Shown: positions 1 through 8,432 of the stretch, piece after piece | How positions within the stretch are numbered: position 1 is the first letter of the stretch | How the letters are laid out: each line of letters begins with the position of its first letter | Origin: CAUUCF01 sp963543695 | GTDB taxonomy: Bacteria; Pseudomonadota; Gammaproteobacteria; UBA9339 | Length of the DNA stretch: 64,000 bases | NCBI GenBank assembly: GCA_963543695.1 | Contig: CAUUCF010000001.1 | Location: 62,001 to 126,000, forward strand | Direction of reading: 5' to 3' | Position numbers and translations under genes: made by a program | The notes under the pieces: model-generated | The model's input: only the letters and a program-made list of their open reading frames with translations | Told to the model about the DNA's origin: nothing | The model's database searches: none

Positions 1-1
1 C

Positions 2-292
2 GTAAGAGATTATTGTGGACACGGAGTAGGGATTCGCTTTCACGAAGAACCTAACGTATTACATTATTACTGCGAAAGTAAGGTAATTTTAACGCCAGGT
101 ATGATTTTTACGATTGAACCGATGATTAATGAAGGTACTTATTTAACGAAAGAATTGAAAAATCATTGGACGGTAGTTACGGCAGACGGTCGATTATCGG
201 CACAATGGGAACATACGATTTTAGTAACCGAAACGGGGTTTGAAGTATTAACGTTAAGGGACGAAGAAATAGCGGAATTTCAAAAAACATGA
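2..292 (+). CDS. map: Methionine aminopeptidase, C-terminal part (cut by window edge)
   Basis: This is the last 96 residues of a type I methionine aminopeptidase, which removes the initiator Met from new proteins in the cytoplasm. The reading frame is open from base 2. Three metal-site motifs are visible: GHGVG with its His ligand, TIEP with its Glu ligand, and QWEHT with the last Glu ligand. The N-terminal half lies outside the window. The stop overlaps the nadE start by 4 nt (ATGA), so the two are probably co-transcribed. The identification rests on family motifs and is secure; only the start is unknown. Confidence 0.93.
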   Translation, partial: VRDYCGHGVGIRFHEEPNVLHYYCESKVILTPGMIFTIEPMINEGTYLTKELKNHWTVVTADGRLSAQWEHTILVTETGFEVLTLRDEEIAEFQKT

Positions 293-1731
293 AAACATTA
301 AAAATCGTTTTAGCTCAAACGGAAGCGGTTCCGGCCGATTTAGACGGTAATCTCGCTAGAATGGAAACGTTTTTAAAAACAGCAGCGGATTTAACGGTGT
401 TTCCGGCTTTTAGTTTAACCGGCGCTAATTTAAAAGATTTGTTCGCTCGTACAGATTTCCAACGTGCGACCTACGAACGATTAATGGCTTTACAAACTAA
501 AGTTACGCATCCGGTTTTATTAGCTGGAATTTTTGAACAAGGATTACAAATCAAATACGTTACGAAGCAAACCATCGTTTCTTTACCGTCTACGGCCATT
601 TTAACTTTTAGAGGGCAACGTTTGGGATTAGGAATTAATCAATTTGTCGCTGCTGATTTAGCGATTAATTTGTCAGCTAGGTTTTTTCAAAAAGGAGATC
701 AAAAAACGGTACCGCCTTTTTCAGCTTTAGAAGTTAATTTGGTTGGGGGTGCTGATGAATACGTATATTGTGGGGGTAGTAAAATTTATCAACGTGCCCA
801 GTTGGTACATCAATTAGCTTATTTTAAAGCGCAACGTTATACGTTTATAACGTCAGATGAGACCCAACTGTACGAGGATAAAATGATTCGTTATCACGAA
901 CAAGCATTGTGCTATGCGGCTTTAGTAAGGGGGCTGCAAGATTACGTTATGCAAAATCATTTTGCGGGAGTTGTATTAGGTTTATCAGGGGGAATTGATT
1001 CTGCTTTAACGGCGGTGGTGGCGGTAGATGCTTTAGGGAGCAAACGCGTCAAAGTAGTTTATTTACCTACTCGTTATTCTAGTGAATTAAGTCAACGTCT
1101 CGTAGAGCAAATTTGTGACAAGCTTAAACTAAAGTTGCACGTTTGGCCGATTGAAGCGACTTATCAACATTACCAGCAAGAATTACAAAAGCATTTAGGT
1201 AGTTATGACGAGGTAGTAGATCAGAATATTCAGGCGAGAATTCGGGCTAATTTTTTAATGGGAATAGCGAACCAAGAACATTTATTATTATTATCGACGG
1301 GGAACAAAAGTGAATTAGCGATGGGTTATACGACTTTATATGGGGACATGGCCGGGGGTTTTAACCTTTTAGCCGATCTTTTGAAAACGGAAGTTTACCA
1401 ATTGGCTAATTATCGTAACCAATTAAACACGGTATTTCCGACGGAAATTTTAACCCGTGATCCTACGGCCGAGTTATCTTTTAATCAAAAAGATCGAGAT
1501 GCGTTACCTGATTATCAAACTTTAGATCAAATTTTAACGAGGTTAATGGCCGGAGAAAACGTTAATTCTATTGCGGTAAATTTTGATAAACCGGTGGTCG
1601 ATTGGATTTACGAACGCTGGTTACGGAATGCTTTTAAACGAAAACAAACCGGATTAGGATTATTTTTTGCAGAAGAAAAACGGTTACCGATCACTCATCC
1701 TTTTCAAACAATTGATTTCTCAATAGATTAA
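289..1731 (+). CDS. nadE: NAD+ synthetase with degenerate glutaminase domain
   Basis: Makes NAD+ from deamido-NAD+, ATP and an amide nitrogen. The C-terminal synthetase domain (from about residue 200) is intact: PP-loop SGGIDS at 233-238, STGNKSE and DLLKTEVY follow. The N-terminal nitrilase/glutaminase domain is eroded. The catalytic-Glu segment, normally FPEL..TG, reads FPAF..TG (Ala40). The nucleophile segment, normally GV.ICED, reads GLGINQF, with Asn117 where Cys is expected. The domain is about 195 residues against about 270 in typical ~540-residue homologues, although the linker motif (VGGADEYVY) remains. I infer an ammonia-dependent enzyme. It overlaps map by 4 nt. Confidence 0.9.
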   Translation: MKTLKIVLAQTEAVPADLDGNLARMETFLKTAADLTVFPAFSLTGANLKDLFARTDFQRATYERLMALQTKVTHPVLLAGIFEQGLQIKYVTKQTIVSLPSTAILTFRGQRLGLGINQFVAADLAINLSARFFQKGDQKTVPPFSALEVNLVGGADEYVYCGGSKIYQRAQLVHQLAYFKAQRYTFITSDETQLYEDKMIRYHEQALCYAALVRGLQDYVMQNHFAGVVLGLSGGIDSALTAVVAVDALGSKRVKVVYLPTRYSSELSQRLVEQICDKLKLKLHVWPIEATYQHYQQELQKHLGSYDEVVDQNIQARIRANFLMGIANQEHLLLLSTGNKSELAMGYTTLYGDMAGGFNLLADLLKTEVYQLANYRNQLNTVFPTEILTRDPTAELSFNQKDRDALPDYQTLDQILTRLMAGENVNSIAVNFDKPVVDWIYERWLRNAFKRKQTGLGLFFAEEKRLPITHPFQTIDFSID

Positions 1732-1796
1732 CGCTTGATTAATTGTTTTAAAAATGGTAGGTTGAAGGAACCTTTCACTACTCAAGAGACTATAAT

Positions 1797-3224
1797 ATGG
1801 ATTCTAGTATTTTTGAGCTTTACAATTTTGCGATTGGTCCTTCGAGTTCCCATACAGTGGGTCCAATGCGGGCAGCTAAAGATTTTTTAGATCAAGCTTT
1901 TAGTAAAATTTCTATTGAAAACGTTGCGCAAGTTAAAGTCCGTTTATTTGGATCTTTAGCTTATACGGGAGAAGGTCACGGTACGGTGCAAGCTGTGATT
2001 GCTGGTTTAGCTGGTTTTTTGCCGGAAGATATTACTCCAGAAATTTTTCATAATTGTACCGAACAAGTTCGACAGCAAGGTAAATTATTGCTAAATCGTC
2101 AACGTGAAATTAATTTCCGAGTAGAAGACATTACTAAGCATTTTGAACAAATGGAGCTTTATCATCCTAATACGATGGTTTTTTCGTTATATCAAGAAGA
2201 TGGGACGCTTTTATATGCTGAAGAATATTATAGCGTTGGAGGAGGAGCAATTAAAAGTAGGGCTAATTTGAATAAAAAAAGTCCTAAAGCCTTGAAAAAT
2301 AAAGTTCCTTATGAATATTCGAATGCAGAAGAATTATTTGCGCATTGTCAAGCAAATGACAAGAAAATTTTCGAAATTATTTTAGCGAACGAATGTGCAC
2401 AATTTAACACGAATTACGTAATGGAACGACTAGAGAAAATTTATCAAACGATGTTAAGCTCTATTGATCGGGGTTTATCGACTACCGGTTCTTTACCTGG
2501 GCCTTTAAAATTGAAACGTCGCGCTAGTAGTATTTTAGATCGGTTAAGGGGATTTACGTATCCTTCAGAAGAAGTTTTGTCTCACAATCATTATATGATG
2601 CATGGATACGTTTCAGCGTGGGCTTTAGCGGTTTCGGAAGAAAATGCGGCTTTTGGAAAGATTATTACTTCGCCGACTTGTGGTTCTTGTGGAGTTGTTC
2701 CTGCGGTTTTAAAATATTACGAAACTTTTGGTTGTAGAAACAGTTTGCCTACGCGGGAAAAAGTCGTTGAATTCTTAGGAACAGCCGCTGCAATTGGGAT
2801 TCTTTTTAAAGAAAATGCTTCGATTTCCGGCGCAGAAGTGGGTTGTCAAGGTGAAGTAGGAGTGGCGTGTTCAATGGCGGCCGCAGCATTAACCGCGGTT
2901 TTAGGAGGTAGTTTAGCACAAATTGAACAGGCGGCTAAGATGGGAATTATCCATTTTCTGGGTTTGACTTGTGATCCTATCGCGGGTTTAGTACAAGTTC
3001 CTTGTATCGAAAGAAACGCGGTAGCTGCTAATCAGGCAGTTGAAATTGCGCATTTTGCTTTAACAGAAACTACTTTTAATCGTTCGGTTAATTTAGATCA
3101 AGCTATTTTAGCGATGAAACAAACCGGACTAGATATGAGTAATGCATATAAAGAAACTTCTTTAGCGGGCTTAGCTTTATTACAAAAGTTTGACGTTCAT
3201 ACGGGAGAATTATTAACAAAATAA
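1797..3224 (+). CDS. sdaA: L-serine dehydratase (iron-sulfur, single chain)
   Basis: Deaminates L-serine to pyruvate and ammonia. It is a single-chain form with the beta-type domain first (SSSHTVGPM near residue 16) and the alpha-type catalytic domain second. Cysteines for the oxygen-sensitive 4Fe-4S cluster are visible in PTCGSCGVVP and in TCDPIAGLVQVPCIERN. At 475 residues it is close to E. coli SdaA (about 454). It sits alone between nadE and a pilin gene. Ammonia from serine could in principle feed the neighbouring ammonia-dependent NadE, but that is only inference from proximity. Confidence 0.93.
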   Translation: MDSSIFELYNFAIGPSSSHTVGPMRAAKDFLDQAFSKISIENVAQVKVRLFGSLAYTGEGHGTVQAVIAGLAGFLPEDITPEIFHNCTEQVRQQGKLLLNRQREINFRVEDITKHFEQMELYHPNTMVFSLYQEDGTLLYAEEYYSVGGGAIKSRANLNKKSPKALKNKVPYEYSNAEELFAHCQANDKKIFEIILANECAQFNTNYVMERLEKIYQTMLSSIDRGLSTTGSLPGPLKLKRRASSILDRLRGFTYPSEEVLSHNHYMMHGYVSAWALAVSEENAAFGKIITSPTCGSCGVVPAVLKYYETFGCRNSLPTREKVVEFLGTAAAIGILFKENASISGAEVGCQGEVGVACSMAAAALTAVLGGSLAQIEQAAKMGIIHFLGLTCDPIAGLVQVPCIERNAVAANQAVEIAHFALTETTFNRSVNLDQAILAMKQTGLDMSNAYKETSLAGLALLQKFDVHTGELLTK

Positions 3225-3347
3225 AGAAAAATTAAATTTAAAATAACGTTACGTTAATTTCTTTGTGTTAAATTTTAAAGGGAATCATGGAATCATATTC
3301 TTGGGGTCTTGTGATTCGTAGTAAAGTACAATTTTTTAGAGGAAGAT

Positions 3348-3926
3348 ATGAAAAAACAACGTGGTTTTACGTTAATCGAATTGATTGTCGTAATTTTGAT
3401 TTTAGGGGTATTAGGTGCTTATGCAGCTCCTAAATTTATGGGTTTGGACGTAGAAGCGAGAAGAAAGGTAATGCAGTCTTTAGAAAGTACCGTTAGAACA
3501 GCGAATGAAATGGTACATTCGATGGCTGTGTTGCAAGGGAAAGATGTAGGTGCTGATTATATTGTTACTCCGGACGAGGATAAAATCCGTGTAAATAATG
3601 GGTATGCGACAGCGGCAAGTATTTCTATATACAATGATAAAGGTATACTTAGTAATGCGGCTAAACAACTTGGAGATACTGTTTTCCGCAATAAATATCT
3701 AGGACATAAGAAAAAAGGTGAAAGGTTAGATGGTGGTATTGGGGCGGCAACGGAATTTGATGGTCAACAAGTAGATTTAACGTGTGAGAACGATCAATGT
3801 GTTTGGGCAGCTAGAATCCCTGACAATAGCCGTTGTTTCGTGTCGTATACTTACGATGGTAACGGTACTCCTGTAATTGACTCTGATTTTAGCGATTGTC
3901 AAGGTAGAACAAAAGCGGTAAAATAG
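3348..3926 (+). CDS. Type IV major pilin, MshA-like
   Basis: A 192-residue prepilin. The leader MKKQRG precedes the mature start FTLIELIVV, giving prepilin peptidase cleavage after Gly and the usual Glu5. A hydrophobic helix follows, with the AAPKF motif typical of MSHA-type pilins. The C-terminal half has four Cys in its last 50 residues (TCEN, QCVW, RCFV, SDC) that may form the D-region disulfide. A good Shine-Dalgarno (AGAGGAAG) lies before the ATG. It stands alone, followed by a strong terminator, so it is probably highly expressed. MSHA-like minor pilins lie on the opposite strand at 42.9-45.6 kb. Assembly ATPases are not in the window. Confidence 0.85.
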   Translation: MKKQRGFTLIELIVVILILGVLGAYAAPKFMGLDVEARRKVMQSLESTVRTANEMVHSMAVLQGKDVGADYIVTPDEDKIRVNNGYATAASISIYNDKGILSNAAKQLGDTVFRNKYLGHKKKGERLDGGIGAATEFDGQQVDLTCENDQCVWAARIPDNSRCFVSYTYDGNGTPVIDSDFSDCQGRTKAVK

Positions 3927-3940
3927 TAAGTAAAGAAGGT

Positions 3941-3973
3941 ATTAAAAAGGGCGATTTATTCGCCCTTTTTAAT
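3941..3973 (+). terminator. Strong bidirectional rho-independent terminator
   Basis: A perfect 14-bp inverted repeat (ATTAAAAAGGGCGA and its complement) surrounds a 5-nt loop. It gives a GC-rich stem top flanked by A and T runs on either side, so it can stop transcription in both directions. It ends the pilin transcript on the plus strand. The right arm carries the stop and last codons of the convergent ygfX-like gene. Confidence 0.9.
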
Positions 3974-4294
3974 GAGGTAAAGGAGTTTTCTAAAAGCTTG
4001 TTGAGGTAATTGTTCCGGAAGAATGAGATAAAATTGGGCGTTTACGGTAATGGCAATGCAGCTAGGTAGTAAAAAAACGTTATTAATTTTAATTTCGTTT
4101 TGTTGTAGGAACCATCGTCGGTGTTGGTAAATTAAAGTAGTTTCTAAAAACCAATTTCTTTTTAAAAGCCAGTAATTAATCAAAAATAACCAAGGTAGTG
4201 GTTTCAAAAAATAGAGGAAGAACGGAAGGACAGTAAACGGTATTTTGCCAAGAATAGGTGGACGAAGGATAAATTTGTAGTATAATAACGTCAT
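3956..4294 (-). CDS. YgfX/CptA-like small membrane protein
   Basis: A 112-residue protein with a hydrophobic hairpin (about residues 20-45), then a short soluble part containing RRWFLQQNEI and ending LPEQLPQQAFRKLLYLI. This resembles the layout of YgfX (DUF1434): two membrane helices, a W..L... strand pattern, and an end like LP.D.L....FR.LR..L. In E. coli YgfX is encoded beside sdhE and has been linked to cytoskeleton inhibition; no sdhE is seen here. Its start faces the DUF4389 gene 24 nt away, so the two share a divergent promoter region. Homology is by pattern only. Confidence 0.45.
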   Translation of the reverse strand: MTLLYYKFILRPPILGKIPFTVLPFFLYFLKPLPWLFLINYWLLKRNWFLETTLIYQHRRWFLQQNEIKINNVFLLPSCIAITVNAQFYLILPEQLPQQAFRKLLYLIKKGE

Positions 4295-4318
4295 CTTTTT
4301 AATTAAGAGGTTATAAGA

Positions 4319-4621
4319 ATGGACGTAAAAAAACTACTGGAAAAATTCCTAAAAATCGATAAATGGAAAAAATTATTAGGATTGCTGGCTTTTTATGGTC
4401 TTAAATGGTTGTTGGGTTTAGTCATTAATGTGATTACGGTGGTGCAAGCGTTGGTTTGGTTTTGGACCGGAAAACCTTTAGAAAAATTAGTGCTTTTTTC
4501 AGGAACTTTAAATGCTTATTTGTTACAAGTGGTTGACTTTTTAACTTTTAGAAACGAAAGTTTACCTTGGCCAATTGGTGATTTACCGAAACCGGGGGAA
4601 CAATGTTACGAAGAAAAATAA
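4319..4621 (+). CDS. DUF4389 family membrane protein
   Basis: A 100-residue protein with a basic N-terminus, a long hydrophobic segment (about 20-55), then WFWTGKP and QVVDFLTFRNESLPWP. This matches the DUF4389 pattern (Q...TG.P...L..F...L..Y..Q...FLTF.....PFP). The family is common in gammaproteobacteria and its function is unknown. The last 19 nt overlap the following HAD gene, so they probably form an operon with apaH. Confidence 0.75.
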   Translation: MDVKKLLEKFLKIDKWKKLLGLLAFYGLKWLLGLVINVITVVQALVWFWTGKPLEKLVLFSGTLNAYLLQVVDFLTFRNESLPWPIGDLPKPGEQCYEEK

Positions 4622-5247
4622 TTGTTTTTGATTGGGATGGAACGTTAGCTGATTCTGGACCAGCGGTTTTGGGGGCTATGCAACGGTTAGTTCAGGAGTA
4701 CCGTTATCGAACTCTTACGAAAGAGGAAATTTTACAACATTTAGGGTTATCGATTAAAGATTTTGCGCGAAAAATTTTACGGTTAAACGAAGCTCAAATC
4801 CCTCTTTATTTAACACGTTTTTACCATCTTTTTGAATTAGAGGAACAAAAGCAAGATATTTTGTATGAAGATGCGCTTGAAGTTTTAAATTATTTTAAAC
4901 AGCAGCAGTATTCTTTAGTTATTGCTACCAATCGTATTCGTCGTCGTTTGGACGCGGCTTTAAAGTTAACGCATCTCGAAAATTTTTTTGATTATACGGT
5001 AACGGCCGACGAAGCGTTAGATAAACCTAATCCTTTAATGCTTGAAAAAATAATGACGGCGTTGCAGTGTAAAAAAGAAGATTTATTAATGGTAGGTGAT
5101 TCTGTTTACGATGCTGACTTTGCGGAAAACGGAGCAATTAGTTGCATAATTATTGATCGTCATGTTTATGATCCTGCCCTTTTTACGAAATACGCAAATT
5201 TACAGTTATTGCCGAATTTAAAAGCGATGCTGAACGTGGTACAATGA
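4603..5247 (+). CDS. HAD-family hydrolase, phosphoglycolate phosphatase-like
   Basis: A 214-residue HAD subfamily IA hydrolase. Motif I is FDWDGTLADS (both Asp present), motif II lies around VIATNR, the Lys is in DKPNP, and motif IV is MVGDSVYDADFAENGA. Gph-like enzymes hydrolyse 2-phosphoglycolate or related phosphomonoesters, but the substrate cannot be read from sequence. The start overlaps the DUF4389 gene by 19 nt and the stop overlaps apaH by 4 nt, so the three are translationally coupled. Confidence 0.85.
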   Translation: MLRRKIIVFDWDGTLADSGPAVLGAMQRLVQEYRYRTLTKEEILQHLGLSIKDFARKILRLNEAQIPLYLTRFYHLFELEEQKQDILYEDALEVLNYFKQQQYSLVIATNRIRRRLDAALKLTHLENFFDYTVTADEALDKPNPLMLEKIMTALQCKKEDLLMVGDSVYDADFAENGAISCIIIDRHVYDPALFTKYANLQLLPNLKAMLNVVQ

Positions 5248-6011
5248 GTACTTATTGTATTGGAGACGTACATGGTTGTTATCGTAAACTTAATCAGCTG
5301 TTGGATAAAATAGCGTTAAATGCTACGGATCAGTTGTGGTTTACGGGTGACTTAATTAATCGAGGAGAAGATACACTCGGAGTTTTACGTTTAGTAAAAA
5401 AACACCGTAATTTTAAGGTCGTATTAGGTAATCACGAATTATACTGGTTAGCAGGTTATTATTGTCCCCATTTGTTTAATTTTAAAGAATTAGCTTTGCC
5501 GACTAACGAAAGGGAAGAATTAGTAAATTGGATCGCTAGTTGGCCTTTTTATTATCAAAACGATCATTACGTGTTGACGCATGCGGGGTTTTTCCCGTTC
5601 TGGTCGTTAACCGAAGGATTACAATATTTTGAACGATTAACTCAAACGTTGCGCACCGCAAAATTAGAAACGTTTTTACCTACTTTATTTAGTAAAGAGC
5701 AAACGGTTTTAGCTTATGCTACGAGTAATTTGTTTATCGCTGAAACGTTAGTACGTATGCGTTTTTGTTCTAGGTTCAAACAATTAAACCTAGAATTAAC
5801 GGGTCATCCCAAAGAGCAGGCTTCTGCATTATGGCGACCATGGTTTGATTTTTTACCGCTAACTTTTCCAAAAACGATTTTATTTGGTCATTGGGCGGCT
5901 TTAAATGCCGAGGTCAATCATCCTCGAGTGATTGCTTTAGATACGGGTTGCGTTTGGGGTGGAAAATTAACGGCCTATTGTTTAGAAACGAAAAAATTTT
6001 ATCACGTTTAA
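5244..6011 (+). CDS. apaH: Symmetrical bis(5'-nucleosyl)-tetraphosphatase
   Basis: Hydrolyses Ap4A to two ADP. The metallophosphoesterase signature is complete: GDVHGCY at residues 7-13, GDLINRGED near 36-44, GNHELYW near 62-68, then THAG and GHWAA. At 255 residues it is slightly short of E. coli ApaH (280). It overlaps the upstream phosphatase gene by 4 nt. No ksgA or apaG partner is adjacent. Confidence 0.9.
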   Translation: MSTYCIGDVHGCYRKLNQLLDKIALNATDQLWFTGDLINRGEDTLGVLRLVKKHRNFKVVLGNHELYWLAGYYCPHLFNFKELALPTNEREELVNWIASWPFYYQNDHYVLTHAGFFPFWSLTEGLQYFERLTQTLRTAKLETFLPTLFSKEQTVLAYATSNLFIAETLVRMRFCSRFKQLNLELTGHPKEQASALWRPWFDFLPLTFPKTILFGHWAALNAEVNHPRVIALDTGCVWGGKLTAYCLETKKFYHV

Positions 6012-6087
6012 ATTGCTAAAATCACCGACTTATAGCAAGGTAACTTTATTGCATTCGTAGCTTGAAAGTGATACTTTTGTTACGTAT

Positions 6088-6831
6088 TTGAGGTTAAGAG
6101 GAGTGTTTGCTGTAATTGATAATTTAAGAATACACTATAAATGGGTAGGTCAAAAGCCAAAAACGGTTATGGTTTTACTTCATGGTTGGGGACAATCGAT
6201 GGAATGTTTTAAAGACTTAGTGCGTGATTTACCTGATTATCGTTATTTATTGATTGATTTACCCGGTTTTGGCCTTAGTGCAACTCCCGCGCATTTTTTA
6301 ACTTGTCAGGATTATGCACAATTAGTTAAAAAATTATTAGTACAATTACGATTAACGAATGTGATCGTTTTGGGGCATTCTTTCGGGGGTAAAATAGCTT
6401 GTTTATTAGCATTAGCAACGGAAGTAGTAACTAAATTAGTGCTAGTAGGAAGTGCTGGGATTATTTTACCTAAATCGCTTAAGTTAAGAATGAAAATTAG
6501 GTTAGCTAAATTATTAAAACCGTTGGCCTTTTTAAGGAAGCGCTCTCGTTTATTCATAGGTTCTCAAGATTACCAACAAGCGAAAGGAGTGATGCGTCAA
6601 ATTTGTGTGCATACGGTAAATACTTCGATCGTTAATTTACTCCCTCATTTAAAATTGCCGGTATTATTAATCTGGGGTGACCAGGATCAAGTGACGCCTA
6701 CCGGAGCAATTTTTGAACGATTCTTACCGAAAGCTAAATTAGTGATCTTACCGGGAGATCATTTCGTTTTTTTACAAGCTAAATCAGCTTTTTATCAACA
6801 ATTACGTCTTTTTGGGACTTCGTTATGTTAA
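6088..6831 (+). CDS. Alpha/beta hydrolase
   Basis: A 247-residue alpha/beta hydrolase with oxyanion motif LLHGWGQ, nucleophile elbow GHSFGGK (Ser near residue 99), acid strand WGDQDQVTP and late His in GDHFVF. The substrate is unknown. The start is uncertain: a TTG at 6088 gives the full frame, while the AAGAGGAG Shine-Dalgarno at about 6095 overlaps an in-frame GTG at 6103. It overlaps murF by 7 nt and is followed by ddl. This hydrolase-murF-ddl grouping is one I know from Campylobacter-type genomes, so the enzyme may serve wall synthesis, though this is inference. Confidence 0.8.
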   Translation: MRLRGVFAVIDNLRIHYKWVGQKPKTVMVLLHGWGQSMECFKDLVRDLPDYRYLLIDLPGFGLSATPAHFLTCQDYAQLVKKLLVQLRLTNVIVLGHSFGGKIACLLALATEVVTKLVLVGSAGIILPKSLKLRMKIRLAKLLKPLAFLRKRSRLFIGSQDYQQAKGVMRQICVHTVNTSIVNLLPHLKLPVLLIWGDQDQVTPTGAIFERFLPKAKLVILPGDHFVFLQAKSAFYQQLRLFGTSLC

Positions 6832-8426
6832 AATGGTTAGTCATTTTATTTTTCGGTGTTTTAATTTTACATGCTTATTATTATTTGAAACGGCTGCTCT
6901 ATTTTCTCCAAATGTTGCAATTAAATAGCTATTATAATCAACGTTATTTAAAGTGGTTTTGGAAGAATAAAAAATCGTTGGTTCCTTTAAGAGAAGGTTT
7001 ACCTTTTTTAGCTGCCGGCGGGATCGTTTTTCATTCTTTTTACCTTCGACTCTTAATTTTAGGGTTAATTTATTTGGAGCTTTGTTTAAGTTTACCCGCT
7101 TTGAAACCTAAAAAACCGTTAGTTTTTACGGCTCGAGTATGGAGATTATTTTTCGTTAATTTCCTTTTTTTAGGAATAACGTATACCGCGTTAATTTACC
7201 TTAGTTGGAAATTTGGGCAGGTAGGGTTAAATTGTACCATTTTAATTTTGGCGAATTTAACGGCTTGGGTACCAATTACTCTAGCGTTCTTAAACGGGTT
7301 AATATGGCCGTTAGAAAAGATAATTCAACGTTGGTACGTACGGGATGCTCGTCGTTATTTAAATCAATTAGCTACTTTAGAAACGATTGGTATTACCGGT
7401 AGTTTCGGCAAAACCACTACTAAATATTTACTATATGAATTATTAAAAGAGCGTTTTTATACGTTAAAAACCCCAGAAAGCTATAATACGTTAATGGGGA
7501 TTACGAAAGTGGTACGAAGTAAGTTACGCCTAGCACATGAAAAATTTATCGTTGAAATGAGTGCTAAACAGCCAGGAGATATCAAGGAAATTTGTGATTT
7601 AGTACGACCTAAATTTGGTTTAGTAACGGTTATTGGGGAACAACATCTGGAAACTTTTAAGTCTTTAACTCAAATTCAAAAGACGAAAGGGGAGTTAATT
7701 CGGGCTTTGCCGGCAGACGGGATCGCTTTTCTTAATCGAGACGATCCTAATAGTAACGTTTTATTCCAGCAAACTAAGGGTAAAGTGGTCACTTTTGGAT
7801 TTAGCAAAGATGCGGATTTTGCTATTGTTGCTCATCATACTTCGATCGGTGGTTCTACTTTTACTTTAAAAATTAACAACGAACTTTATGAATTTCATAG
7901 TAATTTATTAGGGCAAGCGAATTTATATGATTTAGTGGGAGCTATCGCTGTAGCTTATACGTTAGGAGTAGAAATGCAGGTGCTCAAAAACGTAGTGAAA
8001 AGTTTACGCACTCCAGCGCATCGTTTGGAATTGAAAAAAGTAGCACCAGAAATTTGGTGCTTGGATGATTCTTTTAACGCAAATCCGGTAGGGGTAGCGA
8101 ATGCTTTATCGGTTTTAGAACAATTTACCGGGTTAAGAAAAATTATTGTTACTCCAGGGATGGTAGAGTTAGGGGTTAAAGAAGACGAGTATAACGATAA
8201 ATTTGGACAATTGATTAGTCAAGTAGCGGACTACGTGATCTTAGTGGGAAAAAAGCAAACAAAAGTGATTTATCAACGGTTACAAGAACAACATTTTGAT
8301 TTAGAACGTCATTGTTTCGTAGCGGCTTCTTTTCAAGAAGCGCGTCATCATTTAGAAAGCTTGCTTAAACCAAAGGATATTGTATTATTTGCTAACGATT
8401 TACCAGATACTTATTTAGAAGGGTAA
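6825..8426 (+). CDS. murF: UDP-MurNAc-tripeptide--D-Ala-D-Ala ligase with N-terminal membrane domain
   Basis: Adds D-Ala-D-Ala to UDP-MurNAc-tripeptide, the last soluble step of wall precursor synthesis. The ligase core begins near residue 185 with the P-loop GITGSFGKTTTK; EMSAKQPGDI and DDSFNANPVG follow. The first ~180 residues hold several hydrophobic helices and the motif LQMLQLNSYYNQRYLKW. Gammaproteobacterial MurF (about 450 residues) lacks this membrane part; it is typical of Campylobacterota and some other groups. At 533 residues the length fits that class. It precedes ddl by 6 nt, and the supplier of D-Ala-D-Ala next door makes metabolic sense. Confidence 0.92.
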   Translation: MLKWLVILFFGVLILHAYYYLKRLLYFLQMLQLNSYYNQRYLKWFWKNKKSLVPLREGLPFLAAGGIVFHSFYLRLLILGLIYLELCLSLPALKPKKPLVFTARVWRLFFVNFLFLGITYTALIYLSWKFGQVGLNCTILILANLTAWVPITLAFLNGLIWPLEKIIQRWYVRDARRYLNQLATLETIGITGSFGKTTTKYLLYELLKERFYTLKTPESYNTLMGITKVVRSKLRLAHEKFIVEMSAKQPGDIKEICDLVRPKFGLVTVIGEQHLETFKSLTQIQKTKGELIRALPADGIAFLNRDDPNSNVLFQQTKGKVVTFGFSKDADFAIVAHHTSIGGSTFTLKINNELYEFHSNLLGQANLYDLVGAIAVAYTLGVEMQVLKNVVKSLRTPAHRLELKKVAPEIWCLDDSFNANPVGVANALSVLEQFTGLRKIIVTPGMVELGVKEDEYNDKFGQLISQVADYVILVGKKQTKVIYQRLQEQHFDLERHCFVAASFQEARHHLESLLKPKDIVLFANDLPDTYLEG

Positions 8427-8432
8427 AATTTT

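Noticed and set aside
1791..1796. Perfect TATAAT just before the sdaA ATG
   Set aside because: It abuts the start codon and the nearest -35-like TTGAAG is 23 nt away, so transcription would begin inside the gene. Probably chance in AT-rich DNA.
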